A DNA stretch of 64,000 bases from Candidatus Saccharimonadota bacterium (GCA_028286285.1 JAQBRV010000001.1:62001-126000); one strand, 5' to 3'. Positions 16,122 through 24,931 are shown, numbered from the stretch's first letter. A program made the numbers and translations. Notes: generated by a model not told the origin, from the letters alone.

Positions 16122-16991
16122 CTACGGCGACTTGAGGGGATAAAGCTCTTCGAGCGCATTGCCAAGATAACTAAAAACGTGGTTGCGAACGACTCCTGCG
16201 TCGTGGTCTTTTTCATTCTTCATGTGCTTCTCGCCCACAATAATTTTAAGGCGCCTACCGGGCTGTCCTGCACGCGGGCTGCCTACGAGCGACCGCATGT
16301 AGTACAATCCTTCGTCGAGACGCTTGGACTCTGCGCTCTCTATGACACCTTCTCTTTGCATCGCTAACAGATTTATTCTTCGAAAAAGATCTTCTCGCAC
16401 ACGAGTTAGTGCAGCCGAGACTTTTTCGATTGGATAGTGAGAGGTGTTGAGTTCAAATAACACCAGCAGAGCCTGAGCCGTTCCTCGATCCATACGTTGT
16501 TCCTCATGAAACCGCTTGACTACATCGTCAAGATCACGATAATCTTCGAGAATCTCAACCTCAGATATCTGGTCAATTGGCACTACCTCAGCTGTGGCAT
16601 TGAGCTTTTCCGTCAGAAAACGAGCACCGATGCGTGCCACGTCAAGAGCATATGCACGACCACCAAGTTTTCTGGCTTTCGTGTTGAACGCTGTAATTTG
16701 CTGGAGCTTCTCGTCTGTTTCACCTTCTAGAAAGAGTCGAGCAAATGCCGCCTGAGCCAGCGCGTCATTATATTTAGTTTTTTGCTTCTCATCGTCAGGG
16801 TTTTCGGGAGTCGAACCTTCAACAAATTCATGAATCAATGTTTCGGCAAATTCTCCCAGATCAAATGGCTCTTCTGGGCGATATTGATGAGGGAGATTTT
16901 TTCTATGGAACGCCCGCGTTTTAAATAATCTTGCCCGCTCCAGGTCGTAGATGCCTGCACCATTATCTTGGTCTATCGTTTGTTCGCTCAT
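16122..16991 (-). CDS. Hypothetical protein, 289 aa, mostly helical
   Basis: Not recognised. Soluble, charged and predicted largely alpha-helical, with no signal peptide or membrane helix; contains EEQRMDRGTAQALLVLFEL and a basic stretch PRAGQPGRRLKIIVGEK. The start at 16991 (MSEQTIDQDN) is preferred over an upstream ATG because TTGCAA, 17 nt, GAGAAT places a -10 ending 7 nt before it, the same geometry as neighbouring genes. It is divergent from the P-loop kinase gene with 73 bp between starts. Confidence 0.75.
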   Translation of the reverse strand: MSEQTIDQDNGAGIYDLERARLFKTRAFHRKNLPHQYRPEEPFDLGEFAETLIHEFVEGSTPENPDDEKQKTKYNDALAQAAFARLFLEGETDEKLQQITAFNTKARKLGGRAYALDVARIGARFLTEKLNATAEVVPIDQISEVEILEDYRDLDDVVKRFHEEQRMDRGTAQALLVLFELNTSHYPIEKVSAALTRVREDLFRRINLLAMQREGVIESAESKRLDEGLYYMRSLVGSPRAGQPGRRLKIIVGEKHMKNEKDHDAGVVRNHVFSYLGNALEELYPLKSP

Positions 16992-17051
16992 ATGTACTAT
17001 TCTCTCAAGACCGTGACTACCTTGCAAGCACGAGTGTCTTACGAGTTCTGC

Positions 17052-17057
17052 TATAAT
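17052..17057 (+). promoter_or_regulatory. -10 element of the P-loop kinase gene, leaderless geometry
   Basis: Consensus TATAAT ending 7 nt before the ATG at 17065; no Shine-Dalgarno site. Confidence 0.6.
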
Positions 17058-17064
17058 CAATGCA

Positions 17065-17640
17065 ATGAGTCATCCTGAAAATGTGAAGATACTGGCCTTT
17101 GTCGGCCTGGCCGGTAGTGGCAAAAGTGCTGCGATCGAGTACCTGGCCGCTAAAGGTTTTCCGAAAGTCTATTTTGGTGGTGTCATTTATGATGCAATGC
17201 GGCAAGCAAGTATCGACATTACTCCTGAGAGTCAAACAAAATTTCGTGAAGAGATCCGAGAACGAGAAGGTAAAGATTTTGTGGTCAAGCGTATCATTGA
17301 GCAGATTAATGATTTAATTAACGCCGGACAACATCGCATCCTAGCTGATGGAATTTATTCCTGGACAGAGTACAAAATCATGAAGAAAGCTTTTCCAGGC
17401 GAATTGACACTAATTGCGGTCGTCACCCCCAAGAAACTTCGTCACCATCGACTCGCCCACCGTCCCGAGCGACCATTTACTGATACTGAGGCAAACATGC
17501 GCGACTGGACTGAGATCGAAAATCTTGAAAAGGGCGGCCCGATTGCTATCGCCGACCACTATATCATCAATGATGGTGATATGGAAAAGCTCCACGCCCA
17601 AGTAGACGCAGAGCTCCAGAACATCGACTTTTACGCTTAG
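17065..17640 (+). CDS. P-loop kinase-like protein (UPF0200 / dephospho-CoA kinase-like)
   Basis: Nucleotide-binding protein with Walker [15 protein letters not shown] (residues about 14-27). The following [12 protein letters not shown]...[20 protein letters not shown] matches the layout of the archaeal UPF0200 family, a relative of dephospho-CoA and adenylate kinases (FGDxVRxE...LRExxGxxxVAKR). A lid-like basic stretch [13 protein letters not shown] lies near 130. 191 residues. Substrate is not established for this family. The 3' end overlaps rpoD by 4 bp on the other strand. Confidence 0.75.
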   Translation: MSHPENVKILAFVGLAGSGKSAAIEYLAAKGFPKVYFGGVIYDAMRQASIDITPESQTKFREEIREREGKDFVVKRIIEQINDLINAGQHRILADGIYSWTEYKIMKKAFPGELTLIAVVTPKKLRHHRLAHRPERPFTDTEANMRDWTEIENLEKGGPIAIADHYIINDGDMEKLHAQVDAELQNIDFYA

Positions 17641-18632
17641 CCGAGGTATTCGTGCAGTTTCTTGGCGTCTTTGTGCTTGCGTAGTTTCGCCAGGGCTTTC
17701 GCTTCAATCTGACGAATACGTTCACGGGTAACTGCGAACTCCTGGCCCACTTCTTCCAGAGTATGGCTCTTGCCGTTATCAAGGCCGAAGCGCATCTTGA
17801 TAATCTTTTGCTCACGGTCTGAAAGCGTCGATAGCACCGATTGAACTTGCTCTTTTAATAGTTGTGAAGCAGCTGATTCTTCGGGGGTAGTGCCGTCTTC
17901 GTCTTCAATGAAGTCACCGAGTACGCTTTCGCCATCGTCATCACCATCACGGCCGACACCCGCGTCAAGCGAGGTAATATCTTGCTTGATCTTGATGACG
18001 TATTCAACTTTTTCCGGCTCCATTTCGAGCTCTTTAGCTAGCTCTTCAATGGTCGGTTCACGGTTCAGTTCCTGTGTCATGCGGCGCTGAGTACGCAGCA
18101 GCTTGTTGATTGTCTCTACCATGTGCACCGGGATACGAATCGTTCGGGCTTGGTCGGCAATGGCACGTGTAATCGCCTGGCGAATCCACCAGGTTGCGTA
18201 GGTGCTAAATTTAAATCCCTTGTCTGGGTCGAATTTTTCAACAGCACGAAGGAGTCCAGTGTTACCCTCTTGGATGAGGTCGAGGAAATCGAGACCACGA
18301 CCACTGTAGCGCTTGGCGATCGAGACCACCAGACGCATGTTAGCTTCGGCCATTTTATCTTTAGCGCGCTTTTCACCGGCAACTACTCGTTGCGCTAGCG
18401 CGAGTTCTTCTTCAGAATTAAGTAGCGGAATTTTACCAATTTCACGAAGGTACAGACGGACTGAGTCGTCTGATACGTCATCAAATACCTGGTTGTTATT
18501 CAGGGTTTCATCATCAATTTCTTCTTCATCTTCGAGCTCGGCTATCTCCGGCTCTAATACCCCATCAAGTGCCGAAATGCCAGTTGTGTCGTCTCGAGCT
18601 GGTGTTTGTAGATCATCGTTATCTTTGCCCAC
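17637..18632 (-). CDS. rpoD: RNA polymerase primary sigma factor
   Basis: Primary sigma-70 factor. 331 residues: a short acidic N-terminus in place of region 1.1, region 1.2 ([16 protein letters not shown]), region 2 ([38 protein letters not shown]), region 3 ([14 protein letters not shown]) and region 4 with the [24 protein letters not shown]. Region 2.4 and 4.2 are canonical, which fits the TTGACA/TATAAT-like promoters seen in the window. Start is GTG with SD AAGGAG 7 nt upstream; the start lies inside the end of dnaG (14-bp overlap), the classic dnaG-rpoD order. Confidence 0.97.
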   Translation of the reverse strand: MGKDNDDLQTPARDDTTGISALDGVLEPEIAELEDEEEIDDETLNNNQVFDDVSDDSVRLYLREIGKIPLLNSEEELALAQRVVAGEKRAKDKMAEANMRLVVSIAKRYSGRGLDFLDLIQEGNTGLLRAVEKFDPDKGFKFSTYATWWIRQAITRAIADQARTIRIPVHMVETINKLLRTQRRMTQELNREPTIEELAKELEMEPEKVEYVIKIKQDITSLDAGVGRDGDDDGESVLGDFIEDEDGTTPEESAASQLLKEQVQSVLSTLSDREQKIIKMRFGLDNGKSHTLEEVGQEFAVTRERIRQIEAKALAKLRKHKDAKKLHEYLG

Positions 18633-20373
18633 GGGAAATCTCCTTTATAAGTTCATTAAGCTGGCCGCGGAGCTCGTGTGCACGAGCATCATCGCCGGTT
18701 TCTTCGGCGTCGCGGAGCTGATTCGTTAGTTCTTCTTTTTGTTGTTTCTTGTGTTCTGTTGCTACCTGGCGGAGCAAGCGGGCGGTTTCAAAGTAGCGAT
18801 CTTGATCACTCCAATCCGCATAGCGAGTCTCGGCCTTTAATAGTAATATTTTGACATACGTATCAAGAGAATGCAAGGCCTTCGGGGTATCTTCGATTAG
18901 TTTGCCGGCATGAGCGTGCAAATAACGAGCAATTGTCTGACGATCTTCACCCGTAAACATCGTTGGATCCGCCGAGACGAAAAGTTCTTGGGATGGTACA
19001 TCAATGAGCGCCACCGACAGCAGATTGTCCTGATAGCTCGCCATGTCGCGTTGTTGTTCGGATTGGCGTTGGACAGCTTTAAGTTGGCGGGCTGGTGCCT
19101 CATCGCTGGTCGTCGTCTGCTGTTTTTGCTTGATAACTTCAATTGACGTGTCGGTCATCTGAGCGATTTTCGCTTGGTAGTGCTCTTGTTCGACGGCGTC
19201 GCTAAGGTTCCGTACCACCTTCAGTGCGGCCGATGTAAAAGCGCGTTTGCCAGCGGCTGTCGATACATCTTCGCGCTGCGAATACTGCCCGAGTACCCAG
19301 TCAACGACCGGTTGTGCATTATTGATTGCCTGCTGCCAGAGCTTAGGATCTTTCTTCACGAGTTCGTCGGGATCTTTGGCGTCATCAGGCAGTGAAATGA
19401 TCGTAAGCGCCACGCCAACCTGTTCGGCGATAGGAATCGCCCGTTCGGTTGCTGCTAGCCCTGCCTTGTCCCCATCAAATGCCAGGCGGACACTATGACT
19501 GAGTCGCGACAACGCCTTGAGGTGTTGTTCGGTCAGTGCTGTCCCGGCCGTAGCTACCACCTGCTTGATGCCCGCTTGATGACTAGCCACGACATCTAGG
19601 TTGCCCTCCACTACCACGCTATGGTCGTTCTTGCGAATCGCTTCTTTGGCTTGGCTCAAACCAAACACGTGACGGCTTTTATCGTAAATAAGGCTTTGCG
19701 GGGTATTAAGGTATTTCGGCGCGTTCTTATCATCACTCAGTGTCCGACCGGTAAAGCCAATCACTTGACTGGCGCCGTCCATCAGGGGGATCATCACTCG
19801 GCCACGAAACAGATCGCCGCCAAAACGATTGGTCAGCCCAGCCTCACTAAGCTCTTTTTGACTAAAACCTTTTTTCGTCAGAAATAGTACCAATGCATCG
19901 GTTGCCTCTGGCGCATAGCCAATCCGAAATTCGGTCACGATGGGCTTATCGAATTTTCGTTCCCCAAAGACGTAGTCAACAGCGTGTTTATTGCGCACCA
20001 GGCTCTGCTGATAATACTGCGTCGCTAGTTCATGTGCTTCCAAAAAGCGTTTTTTCTTTTTACTAATCTCACCACTTTGTTTAGTGTCGTATTGCGAAAG
20101 ATCTACGCCCGCTTTGCGCGCCAGCTGTTCCAGGGCTTCCCGAAAATCAATCCCCTCGACTTCCATCACAAAACTAAAGACATCGCCACCCTTACCTGAA
20201 CTAAAGTCATGCCAAATGTGCTTGTCAGGACTGACCACAAAACTCGGCGTTTTCTCACTTGAAAATGGGCTCAGGCCCTTGAAATTTCGCCCCGCCCGCT
20301 TCAGCTGCACATACTCAGAAATGACATCCTCAATATTGAGTCGTGCGCGCACTTCCTCTTTGGCATCTTGCAT
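18619..20373 (-). CDS. dnaG: DNA primase without zinc ligands
   Basis: Synthesises RNA primers for replication. 584 residues: an N-terminal zinc-binding-domain fold, the RNA polymerase core and TOPRIM domain ([15 protein letters not shown] near 250, [12 protein letters not shown] near 300, with catalytic Glu and DxD intact), and a C-terminal helicase-binding region. In the first domain the family reads CPFHxEKTPSF...HCFGCG; here it is [11 protein letters not shown] and [11 protein letters not shown], so all four Cys/His zinc ligands are replaced. TATACT ends exactly 6 nt before the ATG. Upstream of and overlapping rpoD. Confidence 0.95.
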   Translation of the reverse strand: MQDAKEEVRARLNIEDVISEYVQLKRAGRNFKGLSPFSSEKTPSFVVSPDKHIWHDFSSGKGGDVFSFVMEVEGIDFREALEQLARKAGVDLSQYDTKQSGEISKKKKRFLEAHELATQYYQQSLVRNKHAVDYVFGERKFDKPIVTEFRIGYAPEATDALVLFLTKKGFSQKELSEAGLTNRFGGDLFRGRVMIPLMDGASQVIGFTGRTLSDDKNAPKYLNTPQSLIYDKSRHVFGLSQAKEAIRKNDHSVVVEGNLDVVASHQAGIKQVVATAGTALTEQHLKALSRLSHSVRLAFDGDKAGLAATERAIPIAEQVGVALTIISLPDDAKDPDELVKKDPKLWQQAINNAQPVVDWVLGQYSQREDVSTAAGKRAFTSAALKVVRNLSDAVEQEHYQAKIAQMTDTSIEVIKQKQQTTTSDEAPARQLKAVQRQSEQQRDMASYQDNLLSVALIDVPSQELFVSADPTMFTGEDRQTIARYLHAHAGKLIEDTPKALHSLDTYVKILLLKAETRYADWSDQDRYFETARLLRQVATEHKKQQKEELTNQLRDAEETGDDARAHELRGQLNELIKEISRGQR

Positions 20374-20379
20374 ACTGCT

Positions 20380-20385
20380 AGTATA
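20380..20385 (-). promoter_or_regulatory. -10 element of the dnaG-rpoD operon, leaderless geometry
   Basis: TATACT on the minus strand, exactly 6 nt from the dnaG ATG. Confidence 0.65.
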
Positions 20386-20428
20386 CCACTCTTTACCTCT
20401 GTTACTGTTTGTGCTTAAATAGTCTTAC

Positions 20429-21049
20429 ATGCAACCGCAACAACCCCCGCAGCTTTCACCCAATCCTTTACCAAGTGATTATCTGGATCAGATCGCATCG
20501 GCGCCAGTAAAACCCGGTCTAGACCGCAGGCTCCTCGCCTTCATTGGCGGTGGAGTATTTCTCGTGCTCTTGCTCGGTATCTTCATTATTTCGGCTAGTG
20601 GCGGCACGCAGGTAATTTCTCTCGAGCGCCTCTCGCTCCGATTACAAACTCTGGAGAAAGTCAGCAAAAGTTCCCATACCCAGCTCAAGAGTTCGAGCCT
20701 CCGTTCTATCAATAGCAACTTGAAAACAACTCTCATCAATACCAACCGAGACATTGCTGAGCCACTTACTGCAGCCAAGATTGAAGTGAGTAAAATTGAT
20801 AAAAGGCTCATCGCCGAAGAAAATGGTGAAAAATTACTGGCGACTCTAGAAAATGCTCGATTGAATGCCCTTTTTGATCGTACCTATGCCAGAGAGATGT
20901 CATACCAACTCGAAACCAGCATGGTGCTCATGAATAGTCTTTTAAAAACAACGAGAAGCACTTCGCTCAAAACATTCCTCAACACCGCTATGAAAGATCT
21001 AGGCGCCTTGCAAAAACAATTCTCTGAATATAGCGCTGCTAACGGCTAG
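20429..21049 (+). CDS. Hypothetical membrane-anchored protein, 206 aa
   Basis: Not recognised. A Pro/Gln-rich cytoplasmic N-terminus (MQPQQPPQLSPNPLPSDYL) is followed by one transmembrane helix (LLAFIGGGVFLVLLLGIFIIS, residues about 30-51) and a helical extracytoplasmic part of about 150 residues rich in Ser, Thr, Leu and Lys, likely coiled coil. An isolated gene between dnaG and the mmcQ-orn pair; its stop overlaps the convergent mmcQ-like gene by 4 bp. Confidence 0.8.
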   Translation: MQPQQPPQLSPNPLPSDYLDQIASAPVKPGLDRRLLAFIGGGVFLVLLLGIFIISASGGTQVISLERLSLRLQTLEKVSKSSHTQLKSSSLRSINSNLKTTLINTNRDIAEPLTAAKIEVSKIDKRLIAEENGEKLLATLENARLNALFDRTYAREMSYQLETSMVLMNSLLKTTRSTSLKTFLNTAMKDLGALQKQFSEYSAANG

Positions 21050-21387
21050 GCGTCGCCTGTTACTAAACGATAGCTCAAATGAGCCAGATCTTTGATCTCA
21101 TCGTCGGGTAACTGACCGGTACAGAGGATAGTGTTCCAGTGCTTTTTATTTAGGTGATAGCCTGGCACGACTGTCTCATATTTCTCGCGTAGGGTTTCGG
21201 CAAGCAGTGGGTCGCATTTTAGGCTGACCCGCAGCGGCTTGCTGTCATTGGCGATAAGCGCAAATAACTTCCCATCGTTTGCGGCTTTGTCGCCGACTTT
21301 ATAAACCGATGTCTCTTCACCAAATGGAAAATCAAGCCAGGTATTTGGAAAACTCAGTAGATAGTCTTCGAGTTCTTTGTGTGTCAT
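21046..21387 (-). CDS. MmcQ/YjbR family protein
   Basis: Small DNA-binding-fold protein family (double-wing) of unclear role. The 113 residues show the family pattern: DYLLSFPNTWLDFPFGEETSVYKV at the N-terminus, KLFALIANDSKPLRVSLKCDP in the middle and YHLNKKHWNTI near 80. It follows orn with an ATGA overlap, so the two are translated together. Confidence 0.85.
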   Translation of the reverse strand: MTHKELEDYLLSFPNTWLDFPFGEETSVYKVGDKAANDGKLFALIANDSKPLRVSLKCDPLLAETLREKYETVVPGYHLNKKHWNTILCTGQLPDDEIKDLAHLSYRLVTGDA

Positions 21388-21929
21388 ACTTTTACCTTCC
21401 CAAGATAATATTTCAATTCCATGATCGAACCGCGGATATCACCAAGGGCCCGATGCTCTTCGGGCTTAGCAAACTTCTTTTTGTATTTGCCATCAAACAC
21501 AACCTTCCAGGCGCTCACATCAAGCATGCGGTAATGAAGGCGCACATCGAGTCGATGCCATTCGTTCACAATAAAACGACGGTCTTGGTGGATTGAATTA
21601 CCCGCCAGCAGCACTGGCCTGTCGGCATCGAAGTGCTCATCGATAAACGCCAGCAGTTCATTTTCGATTATTCGCCCAGAACGACCCAGCTCATCGTTCT
21701 GCTTCACCAATGCCGTGCGTACGTCCGGATAGGTATCCCAAAATACCTTCCCTACTTTCATTCGTCGCTCCACCAAGCGTGGACCAACTTTGATAATTCC
21801 CTCATACGTAGCAATCTCTTTAAAATCCCAATCAGTTGCAATTACGGCAACTTCAAGAATACGATCCTCGATTGGATCGAGTCCGGTCATTTCAAGATCC
21901 ATCCACAGCAGTTTAGCTTTTTTTGTCAT
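21384..21929 (-). CDS. orn: Oligoribonuclease
   Basis: DEDDh 3'-5' exoribonuclease that finishes RNA decay by degrading 2-5 nt oligos. Motif ExoI is LLWMDLEMTGLDPIEDRILE (Asp and Glu ligands near 10-12), ExoII lies in NSIHQDRRFI and ExoIII H-x4-D in EEHRALGDIRGSI near 160. 181 residues, the usual size. The start at 21929 (MTKKAKLLWMD) is set by homology, with AAGGA and TATAAT just upstream; longer upstream frames are not supported. Complements PNPase encoded 19 kb away. Confidence 0.95.
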   Translation of the reverse strand: MTKKAKLLWMDLEMTGLDPIEDRILEVAVIATDWDFKEIATYEGIIKVGPRLVERRMKVGKVFWDTYPDVRTALVKQNDELGRSGRIIENELLAFIDEHFDADRPVLLAGNSIHQDRRFIVNEWHRLDVRLHYRMLDVSAWKVVFDGKYKKKFAKPEEHRALGDIRGSIMELKYYLGKVKV

Positions 21930-21956
21930 CTGTTCCTTATTATAGCGCATGAAAAG

Positions 21957-21983
21957 CGCCGCGCGTTTAATGTCCGCGCGGCG
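21957..21983 (-). terminator. Stem-loop terminator of the 173-aa orphan gene
   Basis: CGCCGCGCG...CGCGCGGCG with a 9-nt loop, followed on the minus strand by CTTTTC. Unusually GC-rich for this window. Confidence 0.7.
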
Positions 21984-22002
21984 AAGACATAAGACCCTAC
22001 AA

Positions 22003-22524
22003 TCACCGAGCTGTGAACCACTCCGGCGATCGCTTCGTTTGCGAGCCCTTCCGGATAAGCTGCTCAGCGAAAACAAAAGCATGCTGCCTCCAGAAGTTTA
22101 TGCACGCCTCGCGCCCACCGTCTGCCCAGCTTGCCGTCTTCATCCATGGCAAAGGTGGCATGTACTCACCGGGATACGCACGAACGAGTATGGGTGACTT
22201 GGGCGTACCCGTCAGCTCGACCGTGAGCCGATCAGTGAACAGCTGATCCGAGATTTGCACAAATGGCGACACTTGTGCTCTCTTTGCAGCATGACCACAG
22301 TGAATCGCCCAAATACGGTCACCGCCTTCCGTTGGGACGACGGTTTTATATACTTTTGGACGGCCGATCACAACCGTCTCGATTGGGTCATCACCTTCAC
22401 TCCATTTTGGTGTCTGGTCGAGCGCTTTCTGTACAAGATGGGCGAATTGGCCGTCCGGGCGATACCGACGCGGCATATCTGCCGTCGCTGGAACCTTAAC
22501 GGGAAAGTCCTTATACATGTACAT
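22003..22524 (-). CDS. Hypothetical orphan protein, 173 aa
   Basis: Not recognised. Soluble, near-neutral, Pro- and Trp-containing protein with scattered motifs such as IWAIHCGHAAKRAQ and PPLPWMKTASWADGG; no membrane helix. Start ATG at 22524 has a GAGGTAA Shine-Dalgarno site about 8 nt upstream, unlike the leaderless core genes. It is divergent from another orphan (22738) across a 213-bp region containing an 18-bp palindrome, and ends in a very GC-rich hairpin. Base composition looks richer in G+C than the flanking core genes, suggesting an acquired gene. Confidence 0.72.
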   Translation of the reverse strand: MYMYKDFPVKVPATADMPRRYRPDGQFAHLVQKALDQTPKWSEGDDPIETVVIGRPKVYKTVVPTEGGDRIWAIHCGHAAKRAQVSPFVQISDQLFTDRLTVELTGTPKSPILVRAYPGEYMPPLPWMKTASWADGGREACINFWRQHAFVFAEQLIRKGSQTKRSPEWFTAR

Positions 22525-22579
22525 TGAAAGTTACCTCGTCTGTAAAGGGTCGTCTGTTTCGTCGTTTCCGACTCATCAG

Positions 22580-22597
22580 CGCAGATGAATATCTGCG
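22580..22597. promoter_or_regulatory. 18-bp palindrome between divergent orphan genes (operator candidate)
   Basis: CGCAGAT-GAAT-ATCTGCG is a perfect inverted repeat with a 4-nt centre, about midway between the two divergent starts. It could be an operator for a shared regulator or an RNA hairpin. Confidence 0.4.
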
Positions 22598-22657
22598 GAC
22601 AGACATAGATAATATACTAGCACTTATCCACAGATTTGCAATTATTCTGAAATGCTA

Positions 22658-22686
22658 TTGTTTATACGTCACGAGTATTGTATAAA
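22658..22686 (+). promoter_or_regulatory. Promoter of the 226-aa orphan gene
   Basis: TTGTTT (22658-22663), 17-nt spacer, TATAAA (22681-22686). The predicted leader of about 45 nt contains AGGAGGT, placed 4-6 nt before a TTG start. Confidence 0.6.
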
Positions 22687-22737
22687 GTAATTAGGACAGA
22701 GAGACTGTCTAGCACAGCACCAGTTTCAGGAGGTATT

Positions 22738-23418
22738 TTGCCGAACAATCGGAGCAAAGGCAACCTCGTACTACTGGACGCTGAAAGTGAGGGTGAGAAC
22801 AAGAAGCACCGTTTGGCGCTTGAGAAGGCCTTCAACAAGGCCTTCTACGGAAAGAACTTGCTCGGCCAGCTCTTCGACGAAGATGAGCTTGCTGACAAGC
22901 TGATTCTGGCACGGCGCCGAGTAATCCGGAGTTTCCACTTCGCCGAAGAGCCCTACCGTCAGGAGAAATTGCCTTACGGCGGCTATCGGATGGGGAGCCG
23001 CGGCACCGACAACTACATCATCGGTGTCGGCCAGAGGCGAATGGAGCTCGTGCATCACATCGTCGGCGACAACTGGCGGTCGATCCTGACCACGCGCGAC
23101 CTGCCGGCTCACATGTCGGACTTCAACCAGAAGTGGAGAGAGATGATCGCCGGCCGGGCGCTCACCAACCTCTACGCGCTTCAGGTCAATCTGATGTGCA
23201 GCAAGCCCCTCTTCGAGATCTATTTCGATGAAGCTCGCGGCATCTGGCAGATCGTTCAGAGCGCAGTCGACGAGTACCTCCAGCAGAGCCGAAACGCTCG
23301 CCACGCTGTCAAGTTCGACAGCAGGCATGAGCACGGCATGGTTCGGGCGCAGCGAATCAACCGCGGCCGGATCGCAGGTGTATCCACCAGCATGGCGGGC
23401 GACCGCATGGTGGTGTAG
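22738..23418 (+). CDS. Hypothetical orphan protein, 226 aa, TTG start
   Basis: Not recognised. Soluble, basic, Arg-rich protein; includes GGYRMGSRGTDNYIIGVGQ and a helical segment SDFNQKWREMIAGRALTNLY. The start is placed at TTG 22738 because a near-perfect Shine-Dalgarno site (CAGGAGGT) lies 4 nt upstream; the frame is also open to an ATG at 22678 but that lies on top of the -10 element. It contains no membrane helix. Codon choice (many GCC, CGC, CTC, GTC) differs from the core genes beside it. Possibly acquired together with the divergent 173-aa gene. Confidence 0.72.
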   Translation: MPNNRSKGNLVLLDAESEGENKKHRLALEKAFNKAFYGKNLLGQLFDEDELADKLILARRRVIRSFHFAEEPYRQEKLPYGGYRMGSRGTDNYIIGVGQRRMELVHHIVGDNWRSILTTRDLPAHMSDFNQKWREMIAGRALTNLYALQVNLMCSKPLFEIYFDEARGIWQIVQSAVDEYLQQSRNARHAVKFDSRHEHGMVRAQRINRGRIAGVSTSMAGDRMVV

Positions 23419-23487
23419 TCGGAAATGACACTAAGTAGGAGGAGGAAAATCCATATCAGGGTGACTCTACCGAACGGTATCATTCCG

Positions 23488-23512
23488 AAAAGCCCCTTCG
23501 TATGAAGGGGCT
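23488..23512 (-). terminator. Terminator of msrB, possibly bidirectional
   Basis: AGCCCCTTC-GTAT-GAAGGGGCT, followed by TTTT on the minus strand; the stem touches the msrB stop codon. It also lies downstream of the 226-aa orphan on the plus strand. Confidence 0.8.
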
Positions 23513-23933
23513 AAGTTATGCCTCTAGTATTTGACTTATCCGATTGAACAAATTTTAAACTCAACGAGTTAATGCAGTATCGCTGATCTGTTGGTACACC
23601 AAGCCCCTCGCCCTCAAACACATGGCCGAGATGACCGCCGCAGGTAGCACACGTCACTTCGGTGCGGCTCATGCCGAGCGAATCGTCGACATGGAACTCC
23701 ACCGCGCCAGGTTTGGCGTCATAAAAACTCGGCCAGCCACAGTGAGCATCGAATTTTTTATCACTCTCAAACAGCTCGGTTCCGCAGGCCGCACAAGAGT
23801 ACGTCCCTAGATCAAAGGTAGAATCATACTCACCACTAAACGGTGCCTCAGTTCCCTTGCCACGTAGCACGTCGTACTGCTCGGGACTCAGTTCCTTCTT
23901 CCATTCTTTGTCAGACTTTTCAATCTTGGCCAT
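23511..23933 (-). CDS. msrB: Peptide-methionine (R)-S-oxide reductase
   Basis: Repairs methionine-R-sulfoxide in proteins. 140 residues with both zinc CxxC pairs (SCAACGTEL and TCATCGGHLG), the substrate-binding HCGWPSFYD near 70, and the catalytic Cys in QRYCINSLSL near 125. All key residues are present. SD AAAGAG precedes the ATG at 23933. Lies 2 bp after mscL and is probably co-transcribed with it, an osmotic/oxidative stress pair. Confidence 0.97.
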   Translation of the reverse strand: MAKIEKSDKEWKKELSPEQYDVLRGKGTEAPFSGEYDSTFDLGTYSCAACGTELFESDKKFDAHCGWPSFYDAKPGAVEFHVDDSLGMSRTEVTCATCGGHLGHVFEGEGLGVPTDQRYCINSLSLKFVQSDKSNTRGIT

Positions 23934-23935
23934 GG

Positions 23936-24328
23936 CTACTCTTTCTTTTTATCAAGTCGATCAAGTTTGAGCACATGAATCACCCAATAGATCACCAGGG
24001 CGGTGGCGAGCAGGGCGATCGCCGATGAGACAAAAGCGCCCCACTTAAAATCTGCCGTGCGTCCAAATAGCTCGGTGTGCCAAACAGCCGTCTCTAAGCC
24101 GTCGCGTGAGCCAATGATGAATTGCACTACTGGTGCGATGAATCCTTCCACGAGCTTCTTGACCGTGTCACCGGCCGCCGTGCCGATTGCTAATCCAATC
24201 GCCAGGCCAATGACACCTTGAGTGCGAATAAACTGAACAAACCCGCTGGCGTGTTTCGTGCCGCCGCCCTTTAGCTGCGCCGCTCGTTTTTTCGCTCTTT
24301 CTTTTGCAAGTTCTGCTTTCGTCGCCAT
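23936..24328 (-). CDS. mscL: Large-conductance mechanosensitive channel MscL
   Basis: Homopentameric emergency valve against hypo-osmotic shock. 130 residues: a basic N-terminal extension (about 30 residues, KERAKKRAAQLKGGG), then TM1 with the pore-lining pattern GVIGLAIGLAIGTAAGDTV (family VVDLAVGVIIGAAFGKIV), a periplasmic loop with EGFIAPVVQFIIG, and TM2 AFVSSAIALLATALVIYWV. SD AGGGAG upstream of the ATG at 24328. First gene of the mscL-msrB pair. Confidence 0.85.
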   Translation of the reverse strand: MATKAELAKERAKKRAAQLKGGGTKHASGFVQFIRTQGVIGLAIGLAIGTAAGDTVKKLVEGFIAPVVQFIIGSRDGLETAVWHTELFGRTADFKWGAFVSSAIALLATALVIYWVIHVLKLDRLDKKKE

Positions 24329-24493
24329 AAAAAATTCTCCCTTATTTCTAAGAGAGAGTATACCATTTTGAGGTAGCGGAGGAGAAGTGCGCCCAGCGAG
24401 GGACGACCCGTAGCGATGGATCGCATCGTTTGTTGGGCCGCCCCTCAGTCTGTGACCGCCTTAATGAGACGGGTAGAAATCGGCTAGCGCTAT

Positions 24494-24733
24494 TTAGCGC
24501 AAGCTCAGTACATGTCCGCGGTTCTGGGCGACTGAATCTGACCACAGTCGATCCCACATGACATCCCCGCTCTTGTAGCTAAGACTGCCGACCGCTTTGG
24601 TGAACTGAGTCACTGTGACGTGACTCATACCGAGTTCGTCCCTGACGTCTCCCAGGGACTCTCCGCGAGCCGAGCCAAGAACCTCGAGGCTCCTGACGAG
24701 TTCTGCGCGTACTACCGGGTTACTGCCAGCCAC
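24494..24733 (-). CDS. Small putative HTH protein, 79 aa, GTG start
   Basis: Not assigned to a family. The stretch VRSLEVLGSARGESLGDVRDE, read with the following ELGMSHVTVTQFTKAV, has the spacing of a helix-turn-helix or winged-helix domain, so DNA binding is plausible. The start is GTG at 24733, chosen because AGGAGGAG sits 2-4 nt upstream; the frame is open further upstream but crosses a terminator hairpin. Downstream of a promoter, a 22-codon reading frame and that terminator, which suggests expression depends on read-through. A short inverted repeat (GCGCTA-TT-TAGCGC) overlaps its stop; the 165 bp beyond it contain only imperfect inverted repeats. Confidence 0.6.
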   Translation of the reverse strand: MAGSNPVVRAELVRSLEVLGSARGESLGDVRDELGMSHVTVTQFTKAVGSLSYKSGDVMWDRLWSDSVAQNRGHVLSLR

Positions 24734-24802
24734 TTCTCCTCCTAATTGTAAATTCCAGAAAACGGACGATCCGCCTTCCGTACTGCACTTCCGTGAAGAA
24801 AT

Positions 24803-24827
24803 AAAACCGCCGAGGTTTCCCTCGGCG
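24803..24827 (-). terminator. Terminator between the 22-codon leader and the HTH gene
   Basis: Minus strand CGCCGAGG-GAAA-CCTCGGCG followed by GTTTTATTT. It lies upstream of the HTH gene and downstream of a promoter, the place of an attenuator. Confidence 0.8.
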
Positions 24828-24850
24828 TTCATGAATCTTCAGAAAGAAAA

Positions 24851-24919
24851 CTATGAGGCCGAGGGCATCACAATGAGAATGTCGCGAATGAGATTCTGAT
24901 TGTAAGTTATCGTCTTCAT
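24851..24919 (-). CDS. Possible 22-aa leader peptide
   Basis: ATG to TAG encodes MKTITYNQNLIRDILIVMPS plus two residues. It sits 12 nt downstream of a -10 hexamer and ends about 25 nt before a terminator hairpin. There is no run of a single amino acid that would name a regulatory signal. It may be a leader peptide or chance; no Shine-Dalgarno site is obvious. Confidence 0.35.
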   Translation of the reverse strand: MKTITYNQNLIRDILIVMPSAS

Positions 24920-24931
24920 GGTTCTAGCTTG

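Noticed and set aside
22624-22632. Perfect DnaA box TTATCCACA
   Set aside because: A single 9-mer is expected about once in twice this length by chance on two strands; no cluster of boxes, AT-rich unwinding region or dnaA/dnaN nearby, so no origin is claimed.
23435-23476. Strong Shine-Dalgarno-like GGAGGAGG after the 226-aa orphan
   Set aside because: The only reading frame behind it is a 14-codon GTG frame too far (about 14 nt) from the site and running into a terminator; no gene can be supported.
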